A stretch of DNA of 7,140 nt from Rhodoferax sp. (GCA_017880985.1 JADGRK010000126.1:1-7140), one strand, 5' to 3'; positions 1 to 6,265 are shown, counted from the stretch's first letter. Translations and numbers: made by a program. The notes: generated from the sequence alone by a model not told the origin.

Positions 1-30
1 TTTTCCCACTGACCGCAGAATTGAACCGTT

Positions 31-1209
31 ATGCAACGCATTTTGATTTGGGACATTCCGACCCGCTTATTTCATTGGACGCTGGCCCTGAGTTTTCTGG
101 GCACCTGGCTCACCACGGAGTCGGATCGGTGGCTCTCGGTACATGTGTTTCTGGGCTATCTGATGCTGGGTTTGGTCGGCTTTCGGGTGATTTGGGGTTG
201 GCTCGGCACACACTATGCCCGTTTTGCCTCGTTCTGGTTCAGTCCACGCGAGGCGCTGAGCTACTTGCGCAACGTGCTTGACGGCACGGCGGCGCGACAC
301 ATCGGGCATAACCCAACCGGCAGCATCGCCATCTATTTGCTCTTGCTGCTCACTTTGGTGGTCGGCTTGACCGGCTTCTTCACACTCGGCGGCGAAGAGC
401 AGCAAGGCCTGTTCTCCGGTGCCATGAGCCTGGTGCAAAGCCGCACCTTCAAGAAGCTGCATGAACTCGGGGCCTGGGTGATGTTGCTGCTGGTGATCGG
501 GCATTTTGCAGGCGTTGTGCTGGAGAGCGTGTTGCACCGCGAGAACCTGGCGCGCTCGATGCTTACTGGCACCAAGCTGGCTGCGCCCGGTGCACCGGTG
601 GCACAGCCACGCCGGCTGGTGGCCGTGCTGATGTTGGTGCTGATGACAGGCGCTGGCGGCTGGTGGTTTTATTACGCCATCGACGCGTCGCTGGACCAGC
701 AAGTCGGGCGCCACGAGAGTGGCATCGAAGAGCCGCAGGTGAAGTTTGTCGGTGCCAAGCTGACCGATGACGCGAAGTGGCGAGACGAGTGTGGCAGTTG
801 CCACATGGCCTTCCACCCCAACTTGCTGCCGAGTCGCTCCTGGCAGCGCGTCATGCGCGAGCAAGAACGGCACTTTGGCGCCGATCTGGCACTGGATGCG
901 CCCACCCAAGCCCTGATCCTGAATTTTCTGAGCAGCAACTCCGCCGATCGCCAGGGCACCGAGGCGTCCTTCAAGATTGCCCGTTCGATCAAACCCGGCG
1001 CGGTGCCGTTGCGCATCACCGAGACGCCTTACTGGATCAAGAAACACCGCAACATCAGCGCCGCGCAATGGCAGTCAGCACCAATCAAAAGCCAAGCGAA
1101 CTGCGCGGCCTGTCACCAAGACGCCGAGCAAGGTACTTTTCTGGACGCGGCGATGCAGATTCCGGTTGCCCCGGCAGCCAGCGCCGCTGCCTTCAAAGCC
1201 AGCCAATAG
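31..1209 (+). CDS. Cytochrome b561-family membrane protein fused to a diheme cytochrome c (DHC) domain
   Basis: This 392-residue protein probably takes electrons from the quinol pool or a membrane donor and passes them through a b-type cytochrome to two c-type hemes in the periplasm. The N-terminal part (about 1-190) matches the Ni-hydrogenase-type cytochrome b561 family. It opens with the family-like stretch [14 protein letters not shown], has about four membrane helices (roughly 14-30, 37-59, 97-118, 144-166), and has candidate b-heme histidines H15, H38, H144 and H158. A fifth helix (about 195-216) leads to a periplasmic domain (about 240-375) resembling DHC, with heme c motifs CGSCH (254-258) and CAACH (358-362) and the stretch [14 protein letters not shown] between them. 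DHC-type proteins are usually encoded beside SHP (sphaeroides heme protein) and a cytochrome b, so the gene just upstream may be such a partner. ATG 31 begins the conserved N-terminus; I see no clear Shine-Dalgarno. Family assignment is strong. The donor, the acceptor and the exact b-heme ligands are inferred. Confidence 0.9.
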   Translation: MQRILIWDIPTRLFHWTLALSFLGTWLTTESDRWLSVHVFLGYLMLGLVGFRVIWGWLGTHYARFASFWFSPREALSYLRNVLDGTAARHIGHNPTGSIAIYLLLLLTLVVGLTGFFTLGGEEQQGLFSGAMSLVQSRTFKKLHELGAWVMLLLVIGHFAGVVLESVLHRENLARSMLTGTKLAAPGAPVAQPRRLVAVLMLVLMTGAGGWWFYYAIDASLDQQVGRHESGIEEPQVKFVGAKLTDDAKWRDECGSCHMAFHPNLLPSRSWQRVMREQERHFGADLALDAPTQALILNFLSSNSADRQGTEASFKIARSIKPGAVPLRITETPYWIKKHRNISAAQWQSAPIKSQANCAACHQDAEQGTFLDAAMQIPVAPAASAAAFKASQ

Positions 1210-1241
1210 GCGACCGGCTGAGGTAGCTCGCAACCACCCAT

Positions 1242-1268
1242 CTCGGGAGTCGGCGCGCCGCACCCGAG
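1242..1268 (+). terminator. GC-rich stem-loop after the cytochrome gene
   Basis: CTCGGG (1242-1247) pairs with CCCGAG (1263-1268). Inside lies the palindrome CGGCGCGCCG (1251-1260), so a long stem with a small internal loop can form 33 bases after the cytochrome stop. No T run follows, so if it ends transcription it is a weak or factor-assisted terminator. It separates the cytochrome gene from hemE and suggests the two are not tightly co-transcribed. Confidence 0.4.
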
Positions 1269-1290
1269 TCGTTCTGGGACCGCGTCAAAG

Positions 1291-1305
1291 GCAGCAAGTT
1301 GCTGC
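1291..1305. promoter_or_regulatory. 15-base perfect palindrome upstream of hemE
   Basis: GCAGCAA and TTGCTGC flank a central G, giving an uninterrupted inverted repeat that ends 13 bases before the hemE ATG and abuts the -10-like box. It could be a repressor or activator site covering the hemE promoter, or a chance hairpin. I do not recognise the binding protein. Confidence 0.3.
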
Positions 1306-1311
1306 GACAAT
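1303..1311 (+). promoter_or_regulatory. Possible extended -10 element for hemE
   Basis: TGCGACAAT reads as an extended -10 (TGn followed by GACAAT, 4 of 6 matches to TATAAT). It ends only 7 bases before the A of the hemE start codon. A transcript starting the usual 6-8 bases downstream would begin at or next to the ATG, consistent with the absence of a Shine-Dalgarno. I see no convincing -35 at the right distance. Confidence 0.35.
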
Positions 1312-1318
1312 AGCAACT

Positions 1319-2428
1319 ATGAATACATCTGTCTCCTCCAGCGCCTTTGCGCCTCTTAAAAACGACACCTTCATTCGCGCCTGCCTGCGACAAGCTACTG
1401 ACTACACTCCGATCTGGTTGATGCGACAGGCCGGGCGGTTTTTGCCCGAGTACCGTGCCACCCGTGCCAAGGCCGGCAGCTTCATGGGGCTGGCCACCAA
1501 CGTCGATTACGCCACCGAAGTCTCACTGCAACCGGTGGAGCGCTTTCCGATCGATGCCGCTATTTTGTTCAGCGACATCCTGACCGTGCCGGACGCCATG
1601 GGGCTGGGTCTCTCGTTTGCCTTGGGCGAAGGCCCCAGGTTTGCGCATCCGGTGCGTGACGAAGTCGCAGTGGCTCAATTGGCGGTGCCTGACATGGACC
1701 GGCTGCGCTATGTGTTTGACGCCGTCACCTCGATCCGCAAAGCCTTGAACGGCAAAGTGCCACTGATCGGCTTCTCGGGCAGCCCCTGGACGCTGGCTTG
1801 CTACATGGTCGAAGGCGCTGGCTCGGACGACTACCGCCTGGTCAAAACCATGCTTTATGCCCGCCCTGACCTGCTGCACAGGATATTGCAGATCAACGCT
1901 GATTCAGTCGCCCAATACCTCAACGCCCAAATTGAAGCGGGCGCTCAGGCGGTGATGATTTTTGACAGTTGGGGCGGCGTGCTGGCCGATGGTGCGTTCC
2001 AGCAATTCAGCTTGGCTTACACGCAGCGGGTACTGGCGCAGCTCAAGCGCGAACACGCCGGTGCACGCATCCCGCGCATCGTGTTTACCAAGGGCGGCGG
2101 ACTGTGGCTCAAGGAAATGGGGGCGCTGGACTGCGACGTATTGGGGCTGGACTGGACCGTCAACCTGGCCAAAGCGCGCGCCATGGTGGGCGACAGCAAA
2201 GCCCTGCAAGGCAATCTGGACCCCAACGTGCTATTTGCTTCGCCGGCGCAAATCGAAGTCGAAGCGATTAAAGTGCTGAGCAGTTTTGGGACGCCCTACG
2301 CTGGAGAAGGCACGGGGCCGACGCATATCTTCAACCTCGGACACGGCGTAAGTCAGCACACACCTACCGAGCATGTGGCGGCCTTGGTGCAGGCAGTGCA
2401 TGCGCACTCGCGCAAGATGCGTTCTTGA
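1319..2428 (+). CDS. hemE: Uroporphyrinogen decarboxylase
   Basis: HemE removes the four acetate carboxyl groups of uroporphyrinogen III to give coproporphyrinogen III, a cytoplasmic and cofactor-free step of heme synthesis. The 369-residue product has the normal family length. It shows the first signature [10 protein letters not shown] (31-40, with substrate-binding R36 and R40), the catalytic-type aspartate D86 in FSDILT, the second signature [16 protein letters not shown] with Y162, and H342 in NLGHGV, matching the conserved Asp, Tyr and His of the family. ATG 1319 is the only plausible start: the frame stays open upstream to about 977, but that stretch lies inside the cytochrome gene and has no HemE character. 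No Shine-Dalgarno precedes the ATG, and a -10-like box ends 7 bases before it, so the message may be leaderless. It has no close downstream partner, since 396 non-coding bases follow. Function is certain for practical purposes. Confidence 0.98.
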   Translation: MNTSVSSSAFAPLKNDTFIRACLRQATDYTPIWLMRQAGRFLPEYRATRAKAGSFMGLATNVDYATEVSLQPVERFPIDAAILFSDILTVPDAMGLGLSFALGEGPRFAHPVRDEVAVAQLAVPDMDRLRYVFDAVTSIRKALNGKVPLIGFSGSPWTLACYMVEGAGSDDYRLVKTMLYARPDLLHRILQINADSVAQYLNAQIEAGAQAVMIFDSWGGVLADGAFQQFSLAYTQRVLAQLKREHAGARIPRIVFTKGGGLWLKEMGALDCDVLGLDWTVNLAKARAMVGDSKALQGNLDPNVLFASPAQIEVEAIKVLSSFGTPYAGEGTGPTHIFNLGHGVSQHTPTEHVAALVQAVHAHSRKMRS

Positions 2429-2533
2429 ACCTGGAGCCGATGGCGTCAAGAGGACGTTGGACAGTTCCACTAGCGCCCTCGGCACAACATGCCTAGCACC
2501 TTTTGCGCCAGAATTCAGGCAAGGTAGTCTGAC

Positions 2534-2542
2534 TTATGCACA
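2534..2542 (+). promoter_or_regulatory. DnaA box (TTATGCACA)
   Basis: TTATGCACA fits the general DnaA-box pattern TTATNCACA and differs from the strict consensus at one base. It lies in the loop of a small inverted repeat formed by CAAGGT (2520-2525) and ACCTTG (2545-2550), and in the same orientation as the perfect box 186 bases downstream. A single nine-base match could be chance; the pairing makes it more credible. Confidence 0.45.
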
Positions 2543-2588
2543 AAACCTTGAATCCACCAGGACAGACCGGCTTTCATCCCAAATTCCT

Positions 2589-2605
2589 GCTACAAAACCA
2601 ATAGC
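2589..2605. repeat. Short intergenic inverted repeat, GCTA...TAGC type
   Basis: GCTACAAAACCAATAGC has GCTA/TAGC ends around an A-rich centre. It resembles, from memory, short dispersed repeats common between genes in Rhodoferax, Polaromonas and Acidovorax. A related-looking CGCTA...TAGCG stretch sits inside priA at 3235-3253. The family link is recall, not a comparison. Confidence 0.3.
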
Positions 2606-2637
2606 GATGCTAAGTCATTGATTTATATAGATTTTTA

Positions 2638-2662
2638 AAACTGCCATTTTTATGGGCAGTTT
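2638..2662. terminator. AT-flanked stem-loop, possible bidirectional terminator
   Basis: AAACTGCC (2638-2645) pairs with GGCAGTTT (2655-2662). The stem extends by AT/AT past one bulged G and closes on a T-rich loop. On the minus strand it is followed by a run reading TTTTAAAAA; on the plus strand only three T's belong to the stem. It could end hemE transcription, 210 bases after the stop, or block minus-strand transcription into hemE. Confidence 0.45.
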
Positions 2663-2663
2663 G

Positions 2664-2700
2664 TCAAGGGCCTTGATTTTCAAGGCTCTTGAGGCCTTGA
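2664..2700. repeat. Overlapping TCAAGG/CCTTGA inverted repeats that can form two exclusive hairpins
   Basis: The 13-base arm 2664-2676 pairs with 2680-2692 across a three-T loop, with one G-U pair in RNA. Alternatively TCAAGGC (2680-2686) pairs perfectly with GCCTTGA (2694-2700) around a seven-base loop. The two structures share 2680-2686 and cannot coexist. The arm 2664-2676 is itself a palindrome (TCAAGG, G, CCTTGA). This could be an attenuator in the priA leader, a terminator, or a set of protein-binding sites. Confidence 0.55.
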
Positions 2701-2719
2701 AAGGAATCTATCAACAAAG

Positions 2720-2728
2720 TTATCCACA
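2720..2728 (+). promoter_or_regulatory. Perfect consensus DnaA box (TTATCCACA)
   Basis: TTATCCACA is the exact high-affinity DnaA box. It lies 97 bases before the priA start codon, just after the hairpin cluster and the AT-rich stretch. DnaA bound here could regulate priA, titrate DnaA, or take part in an origin-like structure. No dnaA or dnaN gene is in the window. Confidence 0.6.
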
Positions 2729-2824
2729 GAAATATTGCACTTGGATCAAATCGTTTATGAATCAAGGACTTAAAGCCTTTTCCGCAAGTTCACATCAACT
2801 ACGCGTTTCAACTTCGTCTCTGCT

Positions 2825-5014
2825 ATGACCCGCTGGCTGCCGGTCATGTTGCACACGCCGGCCCATAGCCAACTGGCCGGACCCCTGACTTATTTAAGTG
2901 AGCAGGCACTTGCGGCGGGCACATTGGTACGGGTGCCGTTGGGTCAGCGCGAGTTGCTGGGCGTGGTATGGGACGCCGCAAGCGACCCTGGTGCCGACTC
3001 GTTTGATGCAGAAAGATTGCGCCCGATCAGTGCGCCGCTGGAGGCCATTGCCCCACTGTCACTGGCCTGGCGCCAGTTGGTCACATTTGCCGCCAACTAT
3101 TACCAGCGCTCAATTGGCGAAGTGGCACTCGCCGCGCTGCCGCCGCAATTGCGCGACCTGAACACGCTGCAACTGGCGCGGCGTCTCAAGCGCCACGCTA
3201 GGGACGCTGAGTCAGCTTCGCCAGACTCCTCAAACGCTATTTGTTCAGTAGCGCTTACCACTGAACAGATGCGCGCTATAGCTCAATTTGAGCAAAATTC
3301 TGGGCCGTTTTTGCTATTTGGCGCGACCGGCAGCGGCAAGACTGAAGTCTATTTGCAGTGCGTGCAGCGGCTGCTCACCAGCGACACCAACGCCCAGGCA
3401 CTGGTGATGGTGCCGGAGATCAACCTCACGCCGCAACTTGAAGCCCGCTTCCGGGCGCGCTTCAACCCGCTCTATGGCGACAGCGCGGTGGTCTCACTCC
3501 ATAGCGGCATGACACCGGCACAGCGCTTGAAGAGCTGGCTGGCAGCGCACAGTGGCGTCGCCCGGATTGTGCTGGGAACGCGCATGGCCGTGTTTGCCTC
3601 GCTGCCAAAGCTCAAGTTGATCATCGTGGACGAAGAACACGACCCGAGCTACAAGAGTGGCGAGGGTGCACGCTATTCAGCGCGCGATCTGGCGATCTAC
3701 CGAGGCCGTCTGGAAGGGGCCAAGGTTCTGCTGGGCTCGGCGACACCGGCGCTGGAGAGCTGGCACCACAGCCGCCCCGGCGGCCGCTACCTCCGCCTGG
3801 AGATGCCGAGCCGAATCGGCGGCACCCTCGTGCCCACCAACGAACCAGCCCTTCGCACCAATGACCATGGTGGATTGGATTTCGACGGCGCACTTCCCTT
3901 GGTGCGCCGGGTGGACATGAAGCAGCAGCCCAAACATTGCGTGATTTCTCCGCCTTTGCTTGACGCCATCATGCAACGCGTGGCGCGCGGCGAGCAGAGC
4001 CTGGTGTTTTTGAACCGGCGTGGCTACGCGCCGGTGCTGCACTGCGCTGACTGCGGCTGGAAAAGCGAGTGCCCCCATTGCAGCGCCTACCGGGTATTTC
4101 ACAAGATTGACCGTACGCTGCGCTGCCACCATTGCGGCTTTGCCGAGCGCGTACCACGTGCCTGCCCGGCTTGCGGCAACCCCGACATCGCACCGATGGG
4201 CCGGGGCACCGAGCGTCTCGAAGAACATTTGACCGAACTGCTGGCCGGGGTGCGCCGACCGCATTCGGTGTCAGAGCATTCGCCTGATGGCGAGCCGGTC
4301 CGAATTGCCCGCATCGACGCCGACAGCACCAAACTCAAAGGCGCACTTGAGTCGCAGTTGGCCCGGGTGCACTCCGGTGAGGTCGATCTGCTGGTGGGCA
4401 CCCAAATGATTGCCAAAGGGCATGACTTTCGCCGAATCACGCTGGTAGCCGCCATTAACGCTGACAGCGCGTTGTTCAGCAGCGACTTCCGGGCCCCGGA
4501 GCGACTTTTCAGCCTGCTGATGCAAGCCGCAGGCCGCGCCGGGCGCGATGCCGACAACAGCAGTCAGAGCGAAATGTGGGTGCAGACCTTTCACCCCCAG
4601 CACCCCCTGTTTGAGGCCCTGAAACGGCACGACTACCCGGCCTTTGCCGCGCAACAGCTCAAGGAACGTGAGCAGGCCGGTATGCCGCCCTTTAGTTTTC
4701 AGGCGCTGGTGCGCGCCGAAGCGCGCACGCAAGAAGTAGCGCAAGGCTTCTTGACGGCCGCTGCCAGCGCCGCGGCCACGCTGCCAGCAGCCGCGTCCCT
4801 GCTACAGCACATCACTGTGTACCCGGCAGTGCCCATGAGCATTCAACGCGTGGCTAACGTCGAGCGCGCCCAGATGCTGATTGAGAGCCCCTCGCGCACT
4901 GCGCTACAGCGCTTTTTGAACGCCTGGCAAGTCGTGCTGCATGGCACCCGACAACAACCCGAAGGACGCGGTTTGATACGCTGGGCGATTGACGTCGATC
5001 CATTGACAATTTAG
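2825..5014 (+). CDS. priA: Primosomal protein N', replication-restart helicase PriA
   Basis: PriA is the cytoplasmic 3'-to-5' DNA helicase that recognises stalled or repaired forks and starts reloading of the replicative helicase. The 729 residues match the usual length (732 in E. coli). The N-terminal 3'-end-binding domain (about 1-105) opens with WLPVMLHTPAHSQLAGPLTY. The helicase core has Walker A GATGSGKT (166-173), Walker B DEEH (269-272), motif V GTQMIAKGHDF (from 525) and motif VI QAAGRAGR (567-574). Eight cysteines for two zinc sites lie inside the second helicase lobe: C407, C410, C416, C419, C434, C437, C447 and C450. ATG 2825 begins the conserved N-terminus, and no Shine-Dalgarno precedes it. 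The linker at about 120-160 is AT-richer than its surroundings and carries inverted repeats, and loops near 345-380 and 480-495 look longer than in E. coli; these comparisons are from memory. Identity is secure. Confidence 0.98.
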   Translation: MTRWLPVMLHTPAHSQLAGPLTYLSEQALAAGTLVRVPLGQRELLGVVWDAASDPGADSFDAERLRPISAPLEAIAPLSLAWRQLVTFAANYYQRSIGEVALAALPPQLRDLNTLQLARRLKRHARDAESASPDSSNAICSVALTTEQMRAIAQFEQNSGPFLLFGATGSGKTEVYLQCVQRLLTSDTNAQALVMVPEINLTPQLEARFRARFNPLYGDSAVVSLHSGMTPAQRLKSWLAAHSGVARIVLGTRMAVFASLPKLKLIIVDEEHDPSYKSGEGARYSARDLAIYRGRLEGAKVLLGSATPALESWHHSRPGGRYLRLEMPSRIGGTLVPTNEPALRTNDHGGLDFDGALPLVRRVDMKQQPKHCVISPPLLDAIMQRVARGEQSLVFLNRRGYAPVLHCADCGWKSECPHCSAYRVFHKIDRTLRCHHCGFAERVPRACPACGNPDIAPMGRGTERLEEHLTELLAGVRRPHSVSEHSPDGEPVRIARIDADSTKLKGALESQLARVHSGEVDLLVGTQMIAKGHDFRRITLVAAINADSALFSSDFRAPERLFSLLMQAAGRAGRDADNSSQSEMWVQTFHPQHPLFEALKRHDYPAFAAQQLKEREQAGMPPFSFQALVRAEARTQEVAQGFLTAAASAAATLPAAASLLQHITVYPAVPMSIQRVANVERAQMLIESPSRTALQRFLNAWQVVLHGTRQQPEGRGLIRWAIDVDPLTI
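3235..3293. repeat. Cluster of inverted repeats inside the priA linker
   Basis: Three small inverted repeats fall within 59 bases: CGCTA (3235-3239) with TAGCG (3249-3253), GTTCAGT (3243-3249) with ACTGAAC (3260-3266), and the 13-base palindrome GCTCAATTTGAGC (3281-3293). They encode part of the variable linker between the DNA-binding domain and Walker A. The reading frame is intact. Confidence 0.45.
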
Positions 5015-5044
5015 GCTCTGGCGTCCGAACGGTGAAAGTAAGAG

Positions 5045-5071
5045 GAATTGCCCTCGCACCGACAGCAATTC
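5045..5071 (+). terminator. Weak inverted repeat downstream of priA
   Basis: GAATTGC (5045-5051) and GCAATTC (5065-5071) form a perfect seven-pair stem with a 13-base loop, 30 bases after the priA stop. No T run follows, so its role as the priA terminator is doubtful. Confidence 0.2.
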
Positions 5072-5145
5072 AGTGAAGAAACGGCAAATTGGGAGCTTTG
5101 CGCAAAGACCTATCACCACCGTGAAATGAAGGCTGCCAAAATACA

Positions 5146-5167
5146 AGCGGCACCCAATGGTGCCGCT
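5146..5167 (-). terminator. Intrinsic terminator of the phasin gene
   Basis: AGCGGCACC (5146-5154) and GGTGCCGCT (5159-5167) form a perfect nine-pair stem with a CAAT loop. On the minus strand it is followed by the T-rich TTGTATTTTGG, the form of a rho-independent terminator, 31 bases after the phasin stop. The stem can also form on RNA coming from priA, so it may serve both convergent genes. Confidence 0.75.
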
Positions 5168-5197
5168 CGCTGGTCACCGCCCGGAGGCAGTTGGCAA

Positions 5198-5743
5198 TCA
5201 AGCTACGCTGGCAACTTTCCTGGCCGCATCGGCAGCCTGCTTGGTCGCGGCTTTGACGTTTGCCTGAGCCACTTCCACAACCTTTTTGGCAGAAGCTTGT
5301 GCCGACTCAACTGCATTCTGACCGGCGGTCAAAGCAGTCTTGAAAGCGGCCACGGCGGACTCTGTTCCGGCCGGTGCGTTCTTGGCAAGATTTTCCACGA
5401 CGCCAGCAAAGGCCTTTTGAGTTTCAGCCGCCTTGGCTTCAACGGCTTTGCTGAATTCGGCACCGGAGTCCGCAACGATCGTCTGCACGTGCTGTGCGTA
5501 GGCAGCAGATTTTTCGGCCAGAGGCTTGAGCAGAGCAGATTGCAGAGCAATTAGTTCCTGGGCATCTTTTGCACCCAGAATTGACTGGACATGGCTGAAT
5601 GACTCGCCCAAGGCGGCCTTGGAGGCAGCCAGGTTGAGCTCAACCAACTTTTCGAAGCCAGCATAAGCCTGGGCTGTCAGGCCTTCCAGTGCTTGCAGAT
5701 TGGCTTTGTTTGTTGTGATGAATTGTTCAGCGGTGGTGTTCAT
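5198..5743 (-). CDS. phaP: Phasin, polyhydroxyalkanoate granule-associated protein
   Basis: Phasins coat PHA storage granules in the cytoplasm and control their size and number. The 181-residue product has the length and look of the Phasin_2 family common in betaproteobacteria. It starts MNTTAEQFITTNKANLQALEGL, has an early segment like QAYAGFEKLVELNLAASKAAL, is rich in alanine and predicted to be almost wholly helical, and ends in an alanine/lysine-rich tail (KKVVEVAQANVKAATKQAA). There is no signal peptide or membrane helix. The start is set by AAGGA at 5751-5755, seven to eight bases before ATG 5743. The frame stays open upstream to 5884, but that part covers the promoter and operator palindromes. 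The gene converges on priA and has its own promoter and terminator, so it is a single-gene unit. The paired TGCA palindromes suggest control by the repressor PhaR. The symbol phaP follows the family; which paralogue this is cannot be told. Confidence 0.93.
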   Translation of the reverse strand: MNTTAEQFITTNKANLQALEGLTAQAYAGFEKLVELNLAASKAALGESFSHVQSILGAKDAQELIALQSALLKPLAEKSAAYAQHVQTIVADSGAEFSKAVEAKAAETQKAFAGVVENLAKNAPAGTESAVAAFKTALTAGQNAVESAQASAKKVVEVAQANVKAATKQAADAARKVASVA

Positions 5744-5750
5744 TTGAGAT

Positions 5751-5755
5751 TCCTT
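5751..5755 (-). promoter_or_regulatory. Shine-Dalgarno of the phasin gene
   Basis: AAGGA on the minus strand sits seven bases before the phasin ATG. It is one of only two clear ribosome-binding sites in the window, and it decides the start against the longer open frame. Confidence 0.8.
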
Positions 5756-5811
5756 AAGGTGGTTGGACGACTTTGGCTGCCTGCTTCGTAAATGGCACAG
5801 TGGGCTATTTA

Positions 5812-5826
5812 TGTTGCAGTGCAGCA
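5812..5826. promoter_or_regulatory. Putative PhaR operator, downstream site
   Basis: TGTTGCAGTGCAGCA is a near-perfect palindrome (one mismatch) around G5819. It shares the core TTGCAGTGCA exactly with the site at 5868-5884. It falls immediately downstream of the predicted phasin transcription start, where a bound repressor would block initiation or early elongation. PhaR of Ralstonia eutropha is known to bind the phaP promoter region and to be released by PHA; assigning this site to PhaR is inference. Confidence 0.5.
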
Positions 5827-5834
5827 CAGGACTA

Positions 5835-5862
5835 ATTGTAGAGAGACCTTGTGACATTGCAA
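5835..5862 (-). promoter_or_regulatory. Sigma70-type promoter of the phasin gene
   Basis: On the minus strand a -35 TTGCAA (5857-5862, 4 of 6 matches to TTGACA) is separated by 16 bases from a -10 TACAAT (5835-5840, 5 of 6 matches to TATAAT). The start point would be near 5828, giving a leader of about 85 bases. The -35 lies within the palindrome CATTGCAATG (5855-5864), so it may overlap a third regulator contact. Confidence 0.65.
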
Positions 5863-5867
5863 TGAAT

Positions 5868-5884
5868 TTGTTGCAGTGCAACAA
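5868..5884. promoter_or_regulatory. Putative PhaR operator, upstream site
   Basis: TTGTTGCAGTGCAACAA is a perfect 17-base palindrome around G5876, just upstream of the phasin -35. Its centre is 57 bases from that of the downstream site. That spacing is 5.4 helical turns at 10.5 bases per turn, so the two sites face roughly opposite sides of the helix. Two sites with the same core bracketing one promoter are good evidence of an operator pair. Confidence 0.6.
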
Positions 5885-5980
5885 TCATTAGGGATGTTTG
5901 CCTATTACCGTTGGGGAGCAAGGTCGGAAGTGTGAAAACGATACGCCAAATTTAGAAGGTTTGATTGGATGCTGCCTTGA

Positions 5981-6115
5981 CCGATTGAGCTTGACCAGTT
6001 GCCTGACCTCAGCGCCTTGACGCGGTTGCTGGCACCGCCCAGGCGTGAAGTGCCACAAGTGGTGGTGACCTTGCCCATGTTGGCGTCCTACGACGAACTC
6101 ATTGCACTGAGGTGA
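5981..6115 (+). pseudogene. Possible C-terminal remnant of an IS21/IstA-like transposase
   Basis: Directly after an in-frame stop (5978-5980), 44 codons run to TGA 6113-6115. They include ELDQLPDLSALTRLLAPP and then VPQVVVTLPMLASYDELIAL. Pieces such as the P.V.V.LP.L..YD.L pattern resemble the C-terminal end of IS21-family transposases as I remember them, where the tail is followed closely by a second reading frame. Here an ATG (6120) follows at once, but its product does not read like IstB. There is no start codon with a ribosome-binding site and no catalytic domain, so if real this is debris. The match is from memory and weak. Confidence 0.3.
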
Positions 6116-6265
6116 CGCTATGAGCACCGCGTCAATTAACATCTCGAGAAGACCCTTGCCAGTGCGTGGGGCGCGTTGTGTGTTGAAATCCGGTCACCCT
6201 GGGGAAAACGGATGCGGCGCTTATGGTGCGGCGGCGGGTCCAGCCATGAACGGGTGCATTACGAT

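Larger units (their letters stand above)
2429..2824. other. Non-coding region between hemE and priA with origin-like or regulatory features
   Basis: These 396 bases hold no credible gene. The part nearest hemE is GC-rich. From about 2585 to 2765 the sequence becomes clearly AT-rich, with a run around 2617-2653 that is almost all A and T. Within the region are two matches to the DnaA-box pattern TTATNCACA in the same orientation, a third weak match TTTTCCGCA (2778-2786), and three hairpins. The hexamer TCAAGG occurs six times on either strand, at 2546, 2664, 2671, 2680, 2695 and 2762. There is also a short GCTA...TAGC repeat at 2589-2605. The priA promoter must lie here or further upstream, but no well-scoring -35/-10 pair was found. 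Confidence 0.7.

Noticed and set aside
67..1068. Long minus-strand open frame of 333 codons opposite the cytochrome gene
   Set aside because: It is an antisense shadow of a GC-rich gene. Its product is full of low-complexity His/Gln stretches with no family character, and the plus strand has clear domains and heme motifs.
977..1318. N-terminal extension of hemE
   Set aside because: The open frame upstream of ATG 1319 overlaps the cytochrome gene in another frame and encodes Arg/Pro-rich nonsense; HemE proteins start near the APLKNDTF segment.
2480..2520. Possible integron attC-like site around GCCTAGC
   Set aside because: The expected pairing core sites and spacing are not there, and there is no gene cassette or integrase nearby.
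2373..2621. Plus-strand open frame of 82 codons across the hemE end
   Set aside because: A third of it overlaps hemE out of frame; there is no Shine-Dalgarno and no recognisable product.
2735..2763. priA promoter with -35 TTGCAC
   Set aside because: The -35 matches only 3 of 6 and the hexamer 17 bases on (TGAATC) is a poor -10. I could not support a specific priA promoter.
3677..4264. Minus-strand frame of 195 codons inside priA
   Set aside because: It is a shadow of the helicase and zinc-binding part of priA, which is unambiguous on the plus strand.
5744..5884. Longer phasin start with 47 extra residues
   Set aside because: The extension covers the promoter and palindromes, and its repeated LHCN peptides are just translations of the two TGCA operators. 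The Shine-Dalgarno and the phasin-like N-terminus support 5743.
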